This document shows, in pieces, positions 1-11,962 of a DNA stretch of 64,000 bases. This DNA is from Forficula auricularia. Taxonomy: Eukaryota; Arthropoda; Insecta; Dermaptera; Forficulidae. The position numbers and the translations under genes were made by a program. Below the pieces are notes generated by a model. That model was not told where the DNA came from, did no database searches, and saw only the letters and a program-made list of their open reading frames with translations. The DNA is taken from positions 1,054,001 to 1,118,000 of the forward strand of contig JALMQS010000068.1 in NCBI GenBank assembly GCA_024734495.1. The letters run 5' to 3'. Each line of letters starts with the position of its first letter. Position 1 is the first letter of the stretch.

Positions 1-521
1 ATAAAGGACTGTATTTATTTAATACTATAAATCAATTTTAAAATGTTGAGACTTCTCACTATACCTAAAGAATTTTTTGCTACTTTTCCCATTCAATTCG
101 AGGTCGATATAATTTAAATAATTTAACAATCAAGGTAATTTCAAAAAAGTATTACTAATACTTTAGAGGAAACCAAAATCGTTTTCCTAATCTGGTTCGA
201 TCTTGATTAAATAGAATTAAAAATTCAAACAAAATATTTAAAATAGTTTAGTATTAGTTTTATCTTCATCTATAATTAGAACAATAATCAAACAAATTGA
301 GACACGACAACTGATCCGTTCTTGATAATTATTAAAACAACAAAAAATAAAATACTAATTTCTTTTTTTCCGTTTTTTCTATAAAATTGTTTTGTGTTTT
401 TTTTCTTTGCGAGTCCGGATGAATTTATTAAGTGTGGTGTGCTGTATAATCTCTGGGAGATCTCGGAAAGTATTCTACTTAAATAAATAATAAGCAAATA
501 ATAGCAATTAGAGTTGAGCAT
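1..521. other. AT-rich spacer, no feature seen
   Basis: Very AT-rich sequence with short homopolymer runs and no open frame of note. I see no repeat shared with the rest of the window and no tRNA-like or splice-flanked island. Confidence 0.5.
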
Positions 522-851
522 ATGTCAGGTATTGGTTATCGGTGTGGGATCGCGTGTACTGAACGTCCTTTAAGCCCCCGGGCACCATCAAGATTTGCTC
601 CTCAATCGCACATTTTCGGGTGGTTTCTTGTTGTCTTTTTTTCCTGCGTGCTTTGTTTCAGTGGGCAGGGAAGGAAAATGGGGTTGATGAGGGTAGGGGC
701 CTCGTCAATCGGCGACACCTCATGTGTCGGGTGCAGGTGTCAATACCATCGTGTTTGCCCAATTATTCTAGACACATGGCAAGCAGCCACCTGTAATAGC
801 CAAACTCAAAACTTGCGCTCTCCCACACACATACCCCTAAATTATAAATAG
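522..851 (+). other. GC-richer island with a 109-codon open frame, unidentified
   Basis: A stretch of clearly higher GC content than its surroundings, open for 109 codons from an ATG. The conceptual product has a hydrophobic run near residues 32-46 (HIFGWFLVVFFSCVLCF) followed by a short cysteine-rich patch (TSCVGCRCQYHRVC). I do not recognise a family. The island is not repeated elsewhere in the window. It contains CAGGTG and CACCTG E-box-type hexamers, so a conserved non-coding element or enhancer is as likely as a small gene. A pyrimidine-rich run ending in 'gtttcag' near 643-661 could be a splice acceptor. No function is assigned. Confidence 0.2.
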
Positions 852-1015
852 ATGAAATCATAAAAATATATATGGTTAACTCAAAAAAGTAAAGTTCTCA
901 GAAATAGTACCGTTTAGTTCACGTCCAGATGTTTCTTTATTAATTGTATGATTATCTTGCCGATACTTTTAATTGAAGAGCTAAGTGATTGAACATGTTA
1001 CGTTACGTTTTAAAC

Positions 1016-1460
1016 AAGCCGGCCAACCACGAGTCGGATCGCATTCCAAGAATTCCGTATATACTAACCTTTACAATACTTATAGTAAGTTCGATCCTGT
1101 TTGTCGTTGATAAGGATAGAATGTCATTCACTGATTTGTGTCATACTTTAAAGTTTTTAAACGTCGACTGCTGCAAAAATTACTTGAAAATGGACACTTT
1201 GAGACTCTCTTACACCGTCATTTTAAATCGAAATAAATTTGAAAAAATTAAACTTAATTGTACTTGAGAGATTTTTACAGGTACATTTCATACCACATGA
1301 TAAAAAAGACATATATTTTATTTTCGACCCCATAACAACGATTCAAACCCTCCCCAAAATAATAATTTTATTAATAATTTTGATTTCAAGTAAAATATAA
1401 CTTCTAAATTTCAAGTTTGAATCTATTTTGGTTTTTGAAAAACAGAAATTGTAGCGGCAC
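1016..1460 (+). repeat. Dispersed repeat family F, copy 1
   Basis: Begins with 'ggccaaccacgagtcgga' and matches, with divergence, the sequence that flanks the LINE at 17.6-18.6 kb ('ggccaagtgcgagtctga' ... 'aagttcgatcttatttgtcg'). Similar 'ggccaagtgcgagtcgga' motifs are known from insect transposable elements. This copy is uninterrupted, so it serves as the pre-insertion version of the second copy. A 92-codon open frame at 989-1267 lies within it and is judged incidental. Confidence 0.55.
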
Positions 1461-2215
1461 TCAAGACTCGTTATAGTTTTTAAACGGAGGCCTAAAAATG
1501 GATATATTTTTGGTTTTTTAAACATTCAGCTGTTTTGAGAATATTACGATGCTATTATCTTCATAGATGGTCTTAACGAAACATATAACAGATAAATCTC
1601 AAAACAATTTTCTAAGCTTTTATTTATTTGTAATTTATCATGTTAATTTATCATTTATAATATAAGGAACATTTTTAAAGTCTCGATACTCTTTCCCTTA
1701 GTGATTTGCCAATTTTTTCTCAGCGATTCGTTTAATCTAGAAAAGATAAAACTCTGCATGGAGGTGCATATTATTAATACAAAATTAGGCTCAATAGCTA
1801 AGACCGTTTAAGGATTGTTTTCCCTTAGAATATATTATTTTTTCTGATTTTATTCATTTTTAAACAGTAAATTGTGAACAAGTTAAAATAACCAAAATTT
1901 AGTTAGTTCTTTATTTTGAAAATACAAAAATTTTAGTACAAAATCAAACATTCTATGAGTTTCCGTTCTAAAGCTATCATGTCTCCCCAGGGGCAAGTCA
2001 CTTTTGCGCCGTCGTGCGAAATACTCGATTGGTGCCTTTATATACACTGAGCCTAAATTGCTACGACCATAACATTTTTTCACGTTTCAAGTTTTTTTTT
2101 TTACAAAATGAACTAATAGGGCAAATAATATATAGTTTCAGCCGTTTTTGAGATATTTCGAAAATACAAAGCAAAAAAACTTTTTACAACATACCATATA
2201 GGGAGGGGGAAACAT
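1461..2215. other. AT-rich spacer with a short repeat-like tail
   Basis: Mostly low-complexity AT sequence. A GC-richer patch at about 1960-2060 shares the phrase 'gcgccgtcgtgc' style with 2880-2930 but is too short to classify. Near 2130-2190 is a fragment resembling the 3' part of element family B ('tttcagccgtttttgagata'). Confidence 0.3.
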
Positions 2216-2219
2216 CACC

Positions 2220-2745
2220 AGACACAATCATGTTCAAACCTGTCGCGGCACGCTCGCCGTTTGCCAGTAGCGACATCAGTCCGGTCATTCAAAGCCACAG
2301 CTCGTATAATGAGAGCCCCTGCTATATAGTCAACTGAATTAGCAGATCTGTTAAGGGTATGAATACCCTGCTTAAAAAGGCGCAAGCTATTCCTCATTTT
2401 TACTTTATCCAATGCGAAACAGATCAAGTATTGGATCGGTCTGGTGGCAAAAAGGCGATTTTTTCGTTTAGTGCATGCAGATGGATGGATGGATGTATGG
2501 TTGGATCTACAATGTTACCCTTTTATTTCGTCGACGATTTTTTCCACACCGTTTAACTGATTGAAATGAAATTGAAAACCTACCATTATTTTACAAACTG
2601 AAGCGCTGATTAGTTTTTAGTACATATCGGCCCACAAACACTAGTACTTTATTCCAGTACTTTTTAAATTTTTTCTAAATATTTGAAAATGACTTAACCA
2701 ATTTTGATGAAATTTAATATTCTAATAATTAAGTACATTGAGCAC
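2220..2745 (+). repeat. Dispersed repeat family C, copy 1
   Basis: Shares ordered blocks with 26050-26390 ('caaacctgtcgcggc', 'ctataatgagagc'-like text, 'aaggcgcaagc', 'ccaatgcgaaacagat') and with 46890-47335 (minus) and 49305-49650 ('ggatggatggatgtatg', 'cgattttttccacacc', 'gaaattgaaaacctacc'). It is non-coding and is probably a non-autonomous DNA transposon. The short open frames here are shadows of the repeat. Confidence 0.6.
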
Positions 2746-4080
2746 CACAAAAAAGGTTATATAAAGTTTTTAGTAAAATTATATTTTAAAGTACTTTAGC
2801 CTAGAGTAAGATAGTACTTTTTAAAATTCTTTAAAATCTATTAATTTGATCGGTATAATATATGTATCTCATGGACATTGGTCGCCTGATGGCGCCTTTA
2901 AGGCCTTACCGCCGTCGTGCACCGCACAACCTTGCACATATGGGCCGTCCCTGTTACTCCCAAAAATTCATAAATTTTCTGATACACTGGCTGCACTAGT
3001 TGGCCCAGAGAGTATTGAATTCGCCCAAACATTAAATTTTAAATTTTTGCTTAATGGTGTTTAAAAGTGTCTGAAACATCATGATTATTTTCTATCTGCT
3101 TATTTGTTTGTCCGTGTGTCTGCTTGTATTCTGATATCCGAGAAAACTCGAAATCAGCAGCTTGATCTGGTACCGTTAACTTTGTTTTTACATTGTACTA
3201 TAAAAAACTAATTGTATTTTGGGTTTTCTATCTGCAGTAGTTCTGATTAAAAAATGTCCAAATCACCAAATTTGCGGAAAATATAACGGTTTTATAAAAA
3301 TTTACGTTATTTTTTCCACTTTATTTCAAATTCCTCTATTAAGTGTGTTTTCTTCATAAAACGTTTCCCCCACTCTAGACGCCTTGTAAATTTGTCCTAA
3401 TGATGCGTCGTGGCATACTCAGTAACGGTCAAATGCTATCTATTTCGACAATTGGGGATGCGTGAATGGACGGAGAGACACCCTGTGGAGTTGGTGCAAC
3501 CCTTCTGCCTTCTGTGCACATAATAATTTATTATTAATTATAGAGCGGGGACCTGGAATTCGCTTTTAGAAGAGCGCTGGTTAAGTAGCCCCCTCGACCG
3601 GAATATCCTCTTCCATCAGTTCATCATAAAACAAAGGGGATGAGTCATTCTGTTGGTTTTTCTATTGTCATCTTGAAAAAATACACTTAAAACGAAGATG
3701 ATTGTTTTATAATCAGTCACGTGGTATTTGTTTAATGAAGGCACACTTTAGATTAATTATATAAAGATTATTTTGAAGATTATTATTTACTTAATTTCAA
3801 GTAGTTAAGCCAATAGTTCTAGAGTTCGATTTCATTAGAAAATTCACGAGAGTGTCTTCAGTTTAATACGATTTTATTATATTTCGGCATGATTGAATTC
3901 ACCCCTTTGGAAATCGAATCTATAATCGAAAACAATTATTAACTCTATATCAAGGACATTTTCTATAATTAAAATCCAAGGATTTTTTTCTGATCTGCTT
4001 TTCGTCTTGTTATACTAATTATTATTAATTAAAATTTTTGAATTTGCTTGCTGATTTCCTTGTTCTCGTGAATTGTACAG
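2746..4080. other. Spacer with unclassified repeat fragments
   Basis: Contains a GC-richer patch near 2870-3010 and a stretch at 3080-3240 ('tttgtttgtccgtgtgtctg', 'gatatccgagaaaactcgaa') resembling text at 34230-34330, so both are probably pieces of one repeat. A G11 homopolymer occurs at about 4082-4092. No gene is seen. Confidence 0.35.
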
Positions 4081-4393
4081 ATGGGGGGGGGGGAATCAAA
4101 ACATTCTTAACGGTTGTAACTGATCAGCCGAAATTTGCAATAAAAGTAAGTATTAATAAGATCAGCCTTTCTTTTATGTTTAAGCTCCTACCAGAAACAA
4201 TTCGTCGATAGAAATCTCCAAATCCCGAAATTTGCAGAAAGTTTTACTGAATCTTAAAAATGTTTTCAACTTTTCTCTCAATTAATGTAATAGTAAAATT
4301 TTCTAGTTTTTCCAAAGAAAAGATCTTATGAATACTTGTAGTACGGAATTTGGATCAGTGACTTGAATGAAGTATCGTCTTTATATAATTATC

Positions 4394-4606
4394 AAACTTG
4401 ATCAAGATGCTAGGTAGGTTTCACATAAAAAGAAATAAAACAAAATTGAGTTTTGAATTTGATATATTTTAAGGTGAGCCCAGAGTCAGAGAAAACTGAT
4501 TATAAATTGGAAAAATGATGGGCTCACCCCGAAATATATCGAATTCAAAACTCAATTTTGTTTTATTTCTTTTTGTGAAACATACCCCGGATCTTGCTCA
4601 AGTTTT
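4394..4606. mobile_element. Foldback (long-TIR) MITE, about 213 bp
   Basis: The two halves are inverted copies with arms of about 90 bp around a short centre. Left arm text such as 'aaattgagttttgaattt' and 'aaggtgagccca' recurs as its reverse complement on the right ('tgggctcaccccg', 'aattcaaaactcaatttt'). Similarity continues outward through 'caaacttgatcaagat' and 'atcttgctcaagtttt'. No coding capacity. Family unknown. Confidence 0.75.
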
Positions 4607-5019
4607 ATTATTATATTAAAATATTTTACCTAGAACCAACACCTACCTCCTTAAAAGTTATTGTCTTTATTTCTAAGCTTTACAATTCCATTAAAAAATA
4701 AAAAATATCAGCTTTTTTGGTTTGTTATTTTGATAGTTTGATAATCTAAATCTTTTTGTAATCCTTCCATTTCGGGTCTTTTTCCCATACATAGTCATTT
4801 CTATAAGGTCTTAAAAGTACAAATTTGGCACAAATTAATCGGCTTAGGATTTATAATAATAGAGATAACTGACACATCTTTTTAAAGTAAATTCCAGCTT
4901 TATAGATTTTTTTCGTTTGAAAATTTTATATTTTCAATTTTATAAAACTTGTGTGTCCACAATCTTAACATAATCTAATATAAAAAAATAAATGTGAAAT
5001 TGCTTTTCGTTTCTCGATT

Positions 5020-5243
5020 TAGTTTTGGAGTCAGAGTGTACAGAAAATTTGGTAACTAACTCTTACAGACATTTTGTCAAATAATTATCTCTTAAAATAT
5101 AATTTTTCTGATGTTCCCTATTATTTTTTCTTCTAGAAGAAAACTTTGGGATTTTGCTCAATTTCAAAAACTAAGAAGAAAAAACACTCTTTTCATATAC
5201 GATTACAATACTTCTTCATACCCATATGGTAAAGTAAAATGAA
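5020..5243 (+). mobile_element. Element family B, right-end fragment
   Basis: Contains the ordered right-half blocks of family B: 'gacattttgtcaaataatta', 'aaaatataatttttctgatg', 'cgattacaatacttc' and the terminal 'atatggtaaagtaaaa'. The left half is absent. Confidence 0.6.
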
Positions 5244-6280
5244 ATAAAATAAAAAATTACTCATTTTAAAAATTCTACCCCATCCAAAAAAAATTAGCCC
5301 AAGACATTACGAGAATCATATAGATTCAGATATAGTGTGAATTTTGAATTTAAGTATGACTTCGGAGCATTCCTCATTAAACGCAGGTTATATATAGCGA
5401 CCGTCTGAACTATCAGTTATGCAGAAGATGAACATAAAAAATATACAAGGCTCCTGCAAACACTTCTATTGGTTGAAATCAGCAACCACCAGAGGCGCTA
5501 GTTAACGGGGAACCCATAAGAATATATTTCTTTACCTACATTTATATTCCTCTATAGGAAACACCCCAAGTGATTGTTATTAGATAATTAGGGGTGATTT
5601 TACATATAATTATTAATTCTATTTATCTTGCAGATCGCCTATCGTACTTTTCTCGAAAAGATATGTTAAGAAAAATTAGCACTCTATATCGCCCGATTTT
5701 TTTAGAAATACATTTCAAATCAACAGCAATTTCTCATTTTTAAAGACCTCATATAAAGACATAATTTTCGAAATTTATAACCCTGCATGCTGGTCGTGAA
5801 AGGGAAGCATAAGCTTGAAGCGGCGACTGTCATGAAGCCGGAGACATTCTATTATATATGGAGCGAGTGAAATGTGTCCCGAGCCACACACACCTACACA
5901 CATGTCAAGGAACCCGATTTGGTGTCATTAATAATGAGCTGTGAGTGTGCAAACGAGGCACAGACTGCCGAAGCCCCATGAAACTTGTGAGGTCCATGGG
6001 GGAGGCGTTGAGGTAATTAGTGGTTCTGCGATGCTGCAAGCCATGTGTGTGTCATCGAAATCATTGCCACCAACGCTGCTACACCACCCCTAAAAAATAT
6101 TTAGTCTAAAAGTGAAGGAAGAGATTTGAAAATTGGATTGCAGAAGTCACTGATCATAATACATCAATATATTTAGTTTTGTCTCAGGCACAAACCAATA
6201 ATTTTTTTTGCACCAGTTGAAAAAATCCGATTTTCGAGAGACGTTTGGTGAAGGCTGATTTCTGACATATAAACATATAC
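5244..6280. other. Spacer with a GC-richer island at 5770-6090
   Basis: The island (including 'gaagcggcgactgtcatgaa' and 'catgggggaggcgttgaggt') is not repeated elsewhere in the window and has no long open frame. It could be a conserved non-coding element or a remnant of unique host sequence. Nothing else is seen in this stretch. Confidence 0.3.
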
Positions 6281-6763
6281 GTGCTGTGGATGCGGCGAAT
6301 CCCTAAAATTTCAAACATTTACAGTATTTTTATAAATATAAAAGGTCGACTTCTAAATTTCTAGAGGATCTTTAAATTTTCAAATTATTATCCGTTATTT
6401 CAAATATTTCTATAAAAAACATTTTTTTGTTTTGAAAAGTATACCTATTGGTTCTTAAAATGAAATAAAATTGTTGCATAGTTTCAATGGACAATTTAAA
6501 TGAATGATTTTTCTGAAATAGCTTGCTTATAGCAATAGAATGAGGAGAAATTTAAGATTTTCTTATAGGACAGGTTGATTCATTGTGGAAAATGGTCGAT
6601 TTCCATTACAAGGACTGTGGGGTTTAAGTCACATGAAAGTCGAAAAATATAATGTTAAATTTGAAAAATAACGTTCCTTATTCGATGAAATTTGCAAAAA
6701 AAAAGCGAAGAATAAAATAAAATTTCAAAAAATGAAGGGTAAGAAAGTCACCAACCGCCACTG
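6281..6763 (+). mobile_element. hAT-like element G2, relic lacking its left end
   Basis: Starts in 'gtgctgtggatgcggcgaat' and ends in 'gtcaccaaccgccactg', matching the internal block and right terminus of G1 at 14-15.26 kb. The terminus read inward is CAGTGGCGGTTGG, which fits hAT terminal repeats beginning CAGTG/CAGNG. The interior is AT-rich and non-coding. Confidence 0.55.
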
Positions 6764-8344
6764 ATACCTATATATACCAAATATAAATATGTATAGGTAC
6801 ATATAATTTATTTGTATGAGATTATAGTTTCCAAGGTTTGAACTTGATCATCAGTTTCTTAATTAGAAATATTTTTTCTGTTATTTATAATGGGTTCAAT
6901 TTTCCGATTGGATATAGAAAATTCCTTTTGTTATTATAGCAAGCATAAAAATGTTTTGTTGATTCTTTAAGCAGAGGAAACCCTCAATGATTTCTCTTTA
7001 TGAATCAAAAACTCTGCTACTCTTGGGAAAATAAAATCTTTTCGATTAATAGGTAGATTTAATTGAAAATCATAGTAAATTATTTGTTCAGGCAAATCGA
7101 TTCAAAATTAATGTGATCTCATTTACCATCAAAACCTTTAATTAAAAAATCTAATTCTATAGGAAATATCCCAATTTATTTCTTAATAAATTATTAGTTC
7201 CCGATTTCAATTATCTAATGTGTAGATAAATTTCTTCTTTCATTGGTATGATTCGCAATTCCAGAACGATTAATAGATTGAAAAAAAAAAGTCGCGTTAC
7301 AGGGTGGGATGAAATAAATACAAGCGTAAAAACTGTAATTCCCGCCTCCAGGATAATTTATAAAGCCTTAATTCATAAAACGCCGCCATTAAAAAACGAT
7401 AATATTGAGAAAATGTCGGGCACACGAGTTATTGACTTGACGCACCGGTGAGATAAATGGCCAAATTTGAACGGTTTTTGAAATATTAGCCGGGTCTTGA
7501 CGTTAAAATTACAAAGACTCACTTATACGGTTCTATTTAGACTAAATTATCAACGCGGTGCTATCTCAAAAGCGTTCTCGAATCACGCCGAAGCCTTTGA
7601 GCTATAAATCAATTGACTCTGGGATTAGATGCGCCTTTGCTCCAAGGAAATCGAGCCAAGATTTATCTAATAGAATTATTCGAAACATGTTTAATACTTT
7701 AATTAACGTCCGCTGCCATAAATCATACAAGCACCCAGGAATTTTTTTCTAATATACTTTTCTTCGGGTAAACTAATTATTATTAATTGAAATTGTTGTC
7801 GGATTTGCTTGCGAATTTCATTGTGGATTTGTTCTCCTGAGGGGATGGGATATAATAGAAGGAGATAGGATATGTTAGAAGCAGTTAGGGCCACCCATCG
7901 AGACCCCACTTCAAACCTTTCACCACTAGCAATTAGATAATAAATTCCGCTGAAGCCGTCGCCTGAAGGAGGAAGCCTCGTCTTGGATCCTCTCTCTCGT
8001 GCATTTGGTTTTCTATAAGTAAATTCCTCTCATAACTTTGGGAAAAGAGAATTTTGCAAAAAAAATATTAAGAGGTGTTAATGTTGATTTATTTCTTTTC
8101 ATGAATTCACAATCTTTGAATTTATCGCTTAATAATTATTCAAAAATAAAAATTTGTGGGTTTTATTTTTTTCCTTTAGTGGGGTGGTCGTAAAAACTCA
8201 TTCGACTCGGTTGTTGTGACAAGATAACTCTATAGTCTGAATTAGATTCACCAAACCAAACCAGGCGCACTCTTGTAAAAACTTTGATAATGTAGATAAT
8301 TCAGAAATTAGAAAAAAAATATGAAAACTTTTCTAAGATTCGGT
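6764..8344. other. AT-rich spacer with family A fragments
   Basis: A block at about 6835-7060 shares text with repeat A ('gattggatatagaaaattcc', 'ctcaatgatttctctttatg', 'aactctgctactc') and is a diverged partial copy. The 7248-7752 open frames are short and AT-biased, and I do not believe them. No gene is seen. Confidence 0.35.
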
Positions 8345-9850
8345 TAGTTGTCAGCAAATGTTGGTAAATAGACATTCATTTGTTTGCCAAGGATTTGAGT
8401 TATTAAGCTGAAAGTTGATATAAAGGGGCAGCTCATAATTAAAAATTAATGTGTTCAATTTCAGTTCAATATTGTATCAAATTTGCGGAGGGATTTTAGT
8501 AGAAAAAATTCAACACATTTAAGAGATAATTTCACAAATGTTTAGCTCTAAACCATAAAATTTTTAAAGATTTCTCGGATCTCGGGCAATTGAAAATCTA
8601 TATATATATATAAATTAAGGTTTTGTCTGTACATTGGTTCAAATCACGCCAAATTTTGCTTGCACACGTTTCAAGCAAAGTTATGAACGAAAACACCCTC
8701 AACAAAATTCCTGTCTGTGTGTGTGTGTCTGTCTGTCTGTCTGTTTCCGTCGTTTCCGAAAAGTTGCTCACGATTCACGTAAAAACGGCTGAAGGGATTA
8801 TTATGAAATTTCATATTTACATCAGATGTCTTCTAACTTACGTTTTTAGCTATATAACGTTTTGATATTTTGACCCCAGAAGGGGGTTTTGGGTGGGCAC
8901 ACGACAGAAAATGATCAAATAACTCCTAAATTATTAACCCTACGGAAAATTTTATAAAAAACAAAGTTGTAGGGCATGTGATTTCTGACAACTTTTGTTT
9001 AAAAAAATTTCCCCAAAAAACCACCCAAAAAGGGGGGAGGGTGAAAAAATGTAAATTCTTGCACTTGGAGCAAACTAAACCAAATTTTGTATACATAATC
9101 TCTGGGTCTCTAGAGAGTTAAAAATGCAAAAACTAACCACCCAAAATGGGGGGAGGGTAAAAAAATGAAAATTCTTTCTCTTGGGCCAAACTCAACTAAA
9201 TTTTGTATACATAATCTCTGGGTCACTAGAAGGCTAGAAATGCAAAAACTTGGTGCGGGGGTGGAATGGGGTGGGGTGCAGGAGTTGGTGCGGGGTGGAG
9301 TCCAGGGCGCTAGGCGGGGGTGTGGTGCGCAGGGTTGGAGGGCACGGGGTGGGGTCCGGGGTGGATGGGGTGCGGGCGGGGGTTGGGAACGGGTGCATGG
9401 TGCGGGAGTGGGGGTGCTGAGCGGGAGTGGGGGTGAGGATGGGGTTCGAGGGCTGTGGGCCAGGGGGCGTGCTCCCTGGCTAGTAAGAGGGCCGCCGAAG
9501 GCGGGCCTTGCAGCTAGTCACACATAAACTACAAAAATTCAAGCTGATCTTTTTTAGTTTAGGAGCTAGAATGCTTTAATTGACAGACAAACAGGCATTG
9601 TATCATAAAGAGAAATCAATGAGGTTGTCTCTTATCTGTTATTTCTCATGGGATCACTTAATCGATTGGATATAGAAAAATTCGTTTTGCTGTTATAGTA
9701 AGCTAGCCAGACAAACGATTTTCTATGTCCAATCATGTAATTTTGGTAAATGAACAATCGTTTGTTTGCCAAGGATTTGAGTTATTAAGCTGAAACTTGA
9801 TATAAAGGCGCAGCTAATAATTAAAAATTCATGTTTCCAATTTCAGCTCA
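8345..9850 (+). repeat. Dispersed repeat family A, copy 1 (interrupted by Helitron H1)
   Basis: The sequence outside H1 matches 15590-15960 closely ('tttaaagatttctcgg', 'ctcgggcaattgaaaa', 'aattgacagacaaacaggca', 'ctaatcgattggatatag'-like text, 'cagacaaacgattttctat'). In addition a block of about 105 bp ('tttgtttgccaaggatttga', 'gttattaagctgaaa') occurs twice in direct orientation, near 8361-8465 and 9744-9850, bracketing the copy like short terminal repeats. Whether A is a terminal-repeat retroelement or just tandemly duplicated is unresolved. Confidence 0.65.
8597..9517 (+). mobile_element. Non-autonomous Helitron H1 (complete, 921 bp)
   Basis: The 5' end is TCTATATATATATA directly after an A. 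The 3' end is CTAG directly before a T. A GC-rich hairpin (GGGCCGCC, GAA, GGCGGGCC) lies about 10 nt before the 3' end. These are the canonical Helitron features (5'-TC, 3'-CTRR, subterminal hairpin, A^T target, no target duplication). Internal order: conserved 5' segment, GT/GTCT microsatellite (8713-8741), 'cacgtaaaaacggctgaagg', two units of a ~115 bp minisatellite, then a G-rich cassette (about 9253-9480). It encodes no Rep/helicase, so it depends on an autonomous partner not in this window. Confidence 0.9.
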
Positions 9851-11382
9851 TTATCTATACCATTTAAGAGCTCAGAATTTAACGATTCGGGTATTTTCTG
9901 ATTTTGATCAAGGAATTCTGAAACGAAAAAGTTTAGAATATAAACAGCTCTCTATTTTGGAAAAACAAACAAACAATATTTTACTACCAGAACACGAACT
10001 TTCTACAACCTTTCGTTCCTAATTGGGTGACGGAATCCAGGCACACACACACACACACATTAATAAAATGTTGCGTTTGTAAACCTTTTCTCCAAGATTA
10101 AGAAGTTTCTCAACACGAATTTATATAAGCAAAACCTATTTTAATTGAAAAGTTGCCAAGCGTGCTGGGCGGAATTTAGCCACATTTTCAGACTTGAAAA
10201 CAATTTACAAATTAGAACCGAATCTATTTCTCTAACAAGTTTTATATCAAGTGTTAAGCCCTGAAATTTGGACATATTAGTGTTTTGAAAAAATAAATAA
10301 ATAAGAACAAATTATCTTTTTAAACTAGACTTAGACTTAAGAGTGACAAAATAAAAAAAATACACCACTTTAAATTGCCATAAGTTCTAGATTAGGTACA
10401 TTTCGAATAGTAACTTTCAAATTATAATTACTTAGCTGAGTAGAGATACCTACCTCCAAATTTGTGATAAAACATTGTGTATTCTGATGAGTTGGATCTG
10501 AATAAAAATACTTTAAGCCGAGATGGTATCTGTCATAGCTTTTAAAGACTTAATGAAACCAAAGTATTAATTCCAAAAACTAAAGGATTGTAGCCTTATA
10601 ACGAAACACAATTTGCTAATTGAAATAATTTTAACGAGTATATAAGATGTTTTAACGCGGTTTCATTTTTGAATCTGGTTTTTCACAATGCTTCTCGATT
10701 CAATTTATAATAATTTTTCCTTCAAAAATAAAACAGAACCTTATAATGTTCCTTCTATGTATGTATGTCTCCGCATGTCAAAGCAATGTAGCACATAAAC
10801 AAAAAATACAAAAACTTTTAAGGAGATAGGTGTTAGTTCTACGTGAAACATTTTTATATACCTATTTTTTTTTATTAAAAGATACAAACTTAAAATTTAC
10901 AATTACCTAGTTAATACTAATTTTCCCGAAATCAAAAAATTGTATTAAAAATGTAATTCAATCATTATTTTGGAGAGGGTCGATTTTTTTGTGGGGTCCA
11001 GAAGAAAAAACATTTTTTATTTTCATGGGTCGCTGTAAAGATATGTTCAAACAGAATAAGAGCAATTTTTCAAGTTCACTTAACTTAAAACCTGTCGGTG
11101 TTCAGAAGTTGCTTAACTTAAAATTATGAAAAGATCCCATAAATTCCCTCATTTTCTCCTTATTAATTAGAAATAAGATCGAGTTTGATATCTCACTAAT
11201 TTCAGAAAATGTAAACTTATGGAACCCTCGGTATGCAGTTAGATAGCATTATTATTTTAAAAATCAATCTAACTGCTTTGGCTTACTTCAATTATACCAG
11301 AGGTCGGGGAACTTTTTTAGCCATTACCCCAAAATATTTTTGCGTAGGTCGCTATTACCCCTACATTCTGAAAAGCAAATAA
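9851..11382. other. AT-rich spacer, no gene seen
   Basis: Contains a short (AC)n run at about 10043-10060 preceded by 'gggtgacggaatccaggca', which resembles 14845-14880 inside G1. A segment at about 10800-10880 resembles 4610-4680 in reverse. The rest is low complexity. Confidence 0.35.
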
Positions 11383-11962
11383 GCTGACGTGTTCTGATGT
11401 GGCCACCCACTTGACTTTACCATACAACCTGGCTCCTAAAATTATTTATAATCATCTAAGGGGAGGGGGTTTAGTTTTTGCATTTTTATACATCTGGGGT
11501 CCCACTGATTATGTATACAAAATTTGGTTGAGTTTGCTCAAATGGCCTAGATTTTTCAATTTAAACCCGCCCCCTCTACTCACCTTATTTTTGGGTTGAC
11601 ATACACCAAAATCTAATCCTCTCTTAATCTCAATAGACCAAAACTACGTGTGAAATTTGGTTTCGATAGTCACACTAGTTTTTGAGCTAGCTCGTCCACA
11701 AAAATTTGGTAACACACAGACATACAACAGAATAACAGACTAACAGACATTTTGACAAAACAATTATTATCTCGAAAAATATAATTTTTTTGATGTTCAC
11801 TTATTAGAGCTTTTTGTAGAGCGAAATGACATGGTTTCGCTCAATTTTTTTAATCAAAATAGTTTCAGCCGTTTTTGAGATATATCGAAAAAATAACGAA
11901 AAAAAACACTTTTTTCAAGCACGATTACAATACTTGACCATACACTGAATGGTAAACTAAAA
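11383..11962 (+). mobile_element. Element family B, copy 1 (near full length)
   Basis: Starts with 'gctgacgtgttctgatgtgg', passes through 'actttaccatacaacctggc', one unit of the 'gattatgtatacaaaatttg' module, 'caccaaaatctaatc', 'cacactagtttttgagctag', 'cagccgtttttgagatat', and ends in 'gaccatacactgaatggtaa'. Near the two ends ACTTTACCATACA and its reverse complement form short inverted repeats. Non-coding, probably a non-autonomous TIR DNA transposon. Confidence 0.65.

Noticed and set aside
989..1267. 92-codon frame with a hydrophobic segment
   Set aside because: Lies within repeat family F, whose other copy (17.6-19.0 kb) does not keep the frame.
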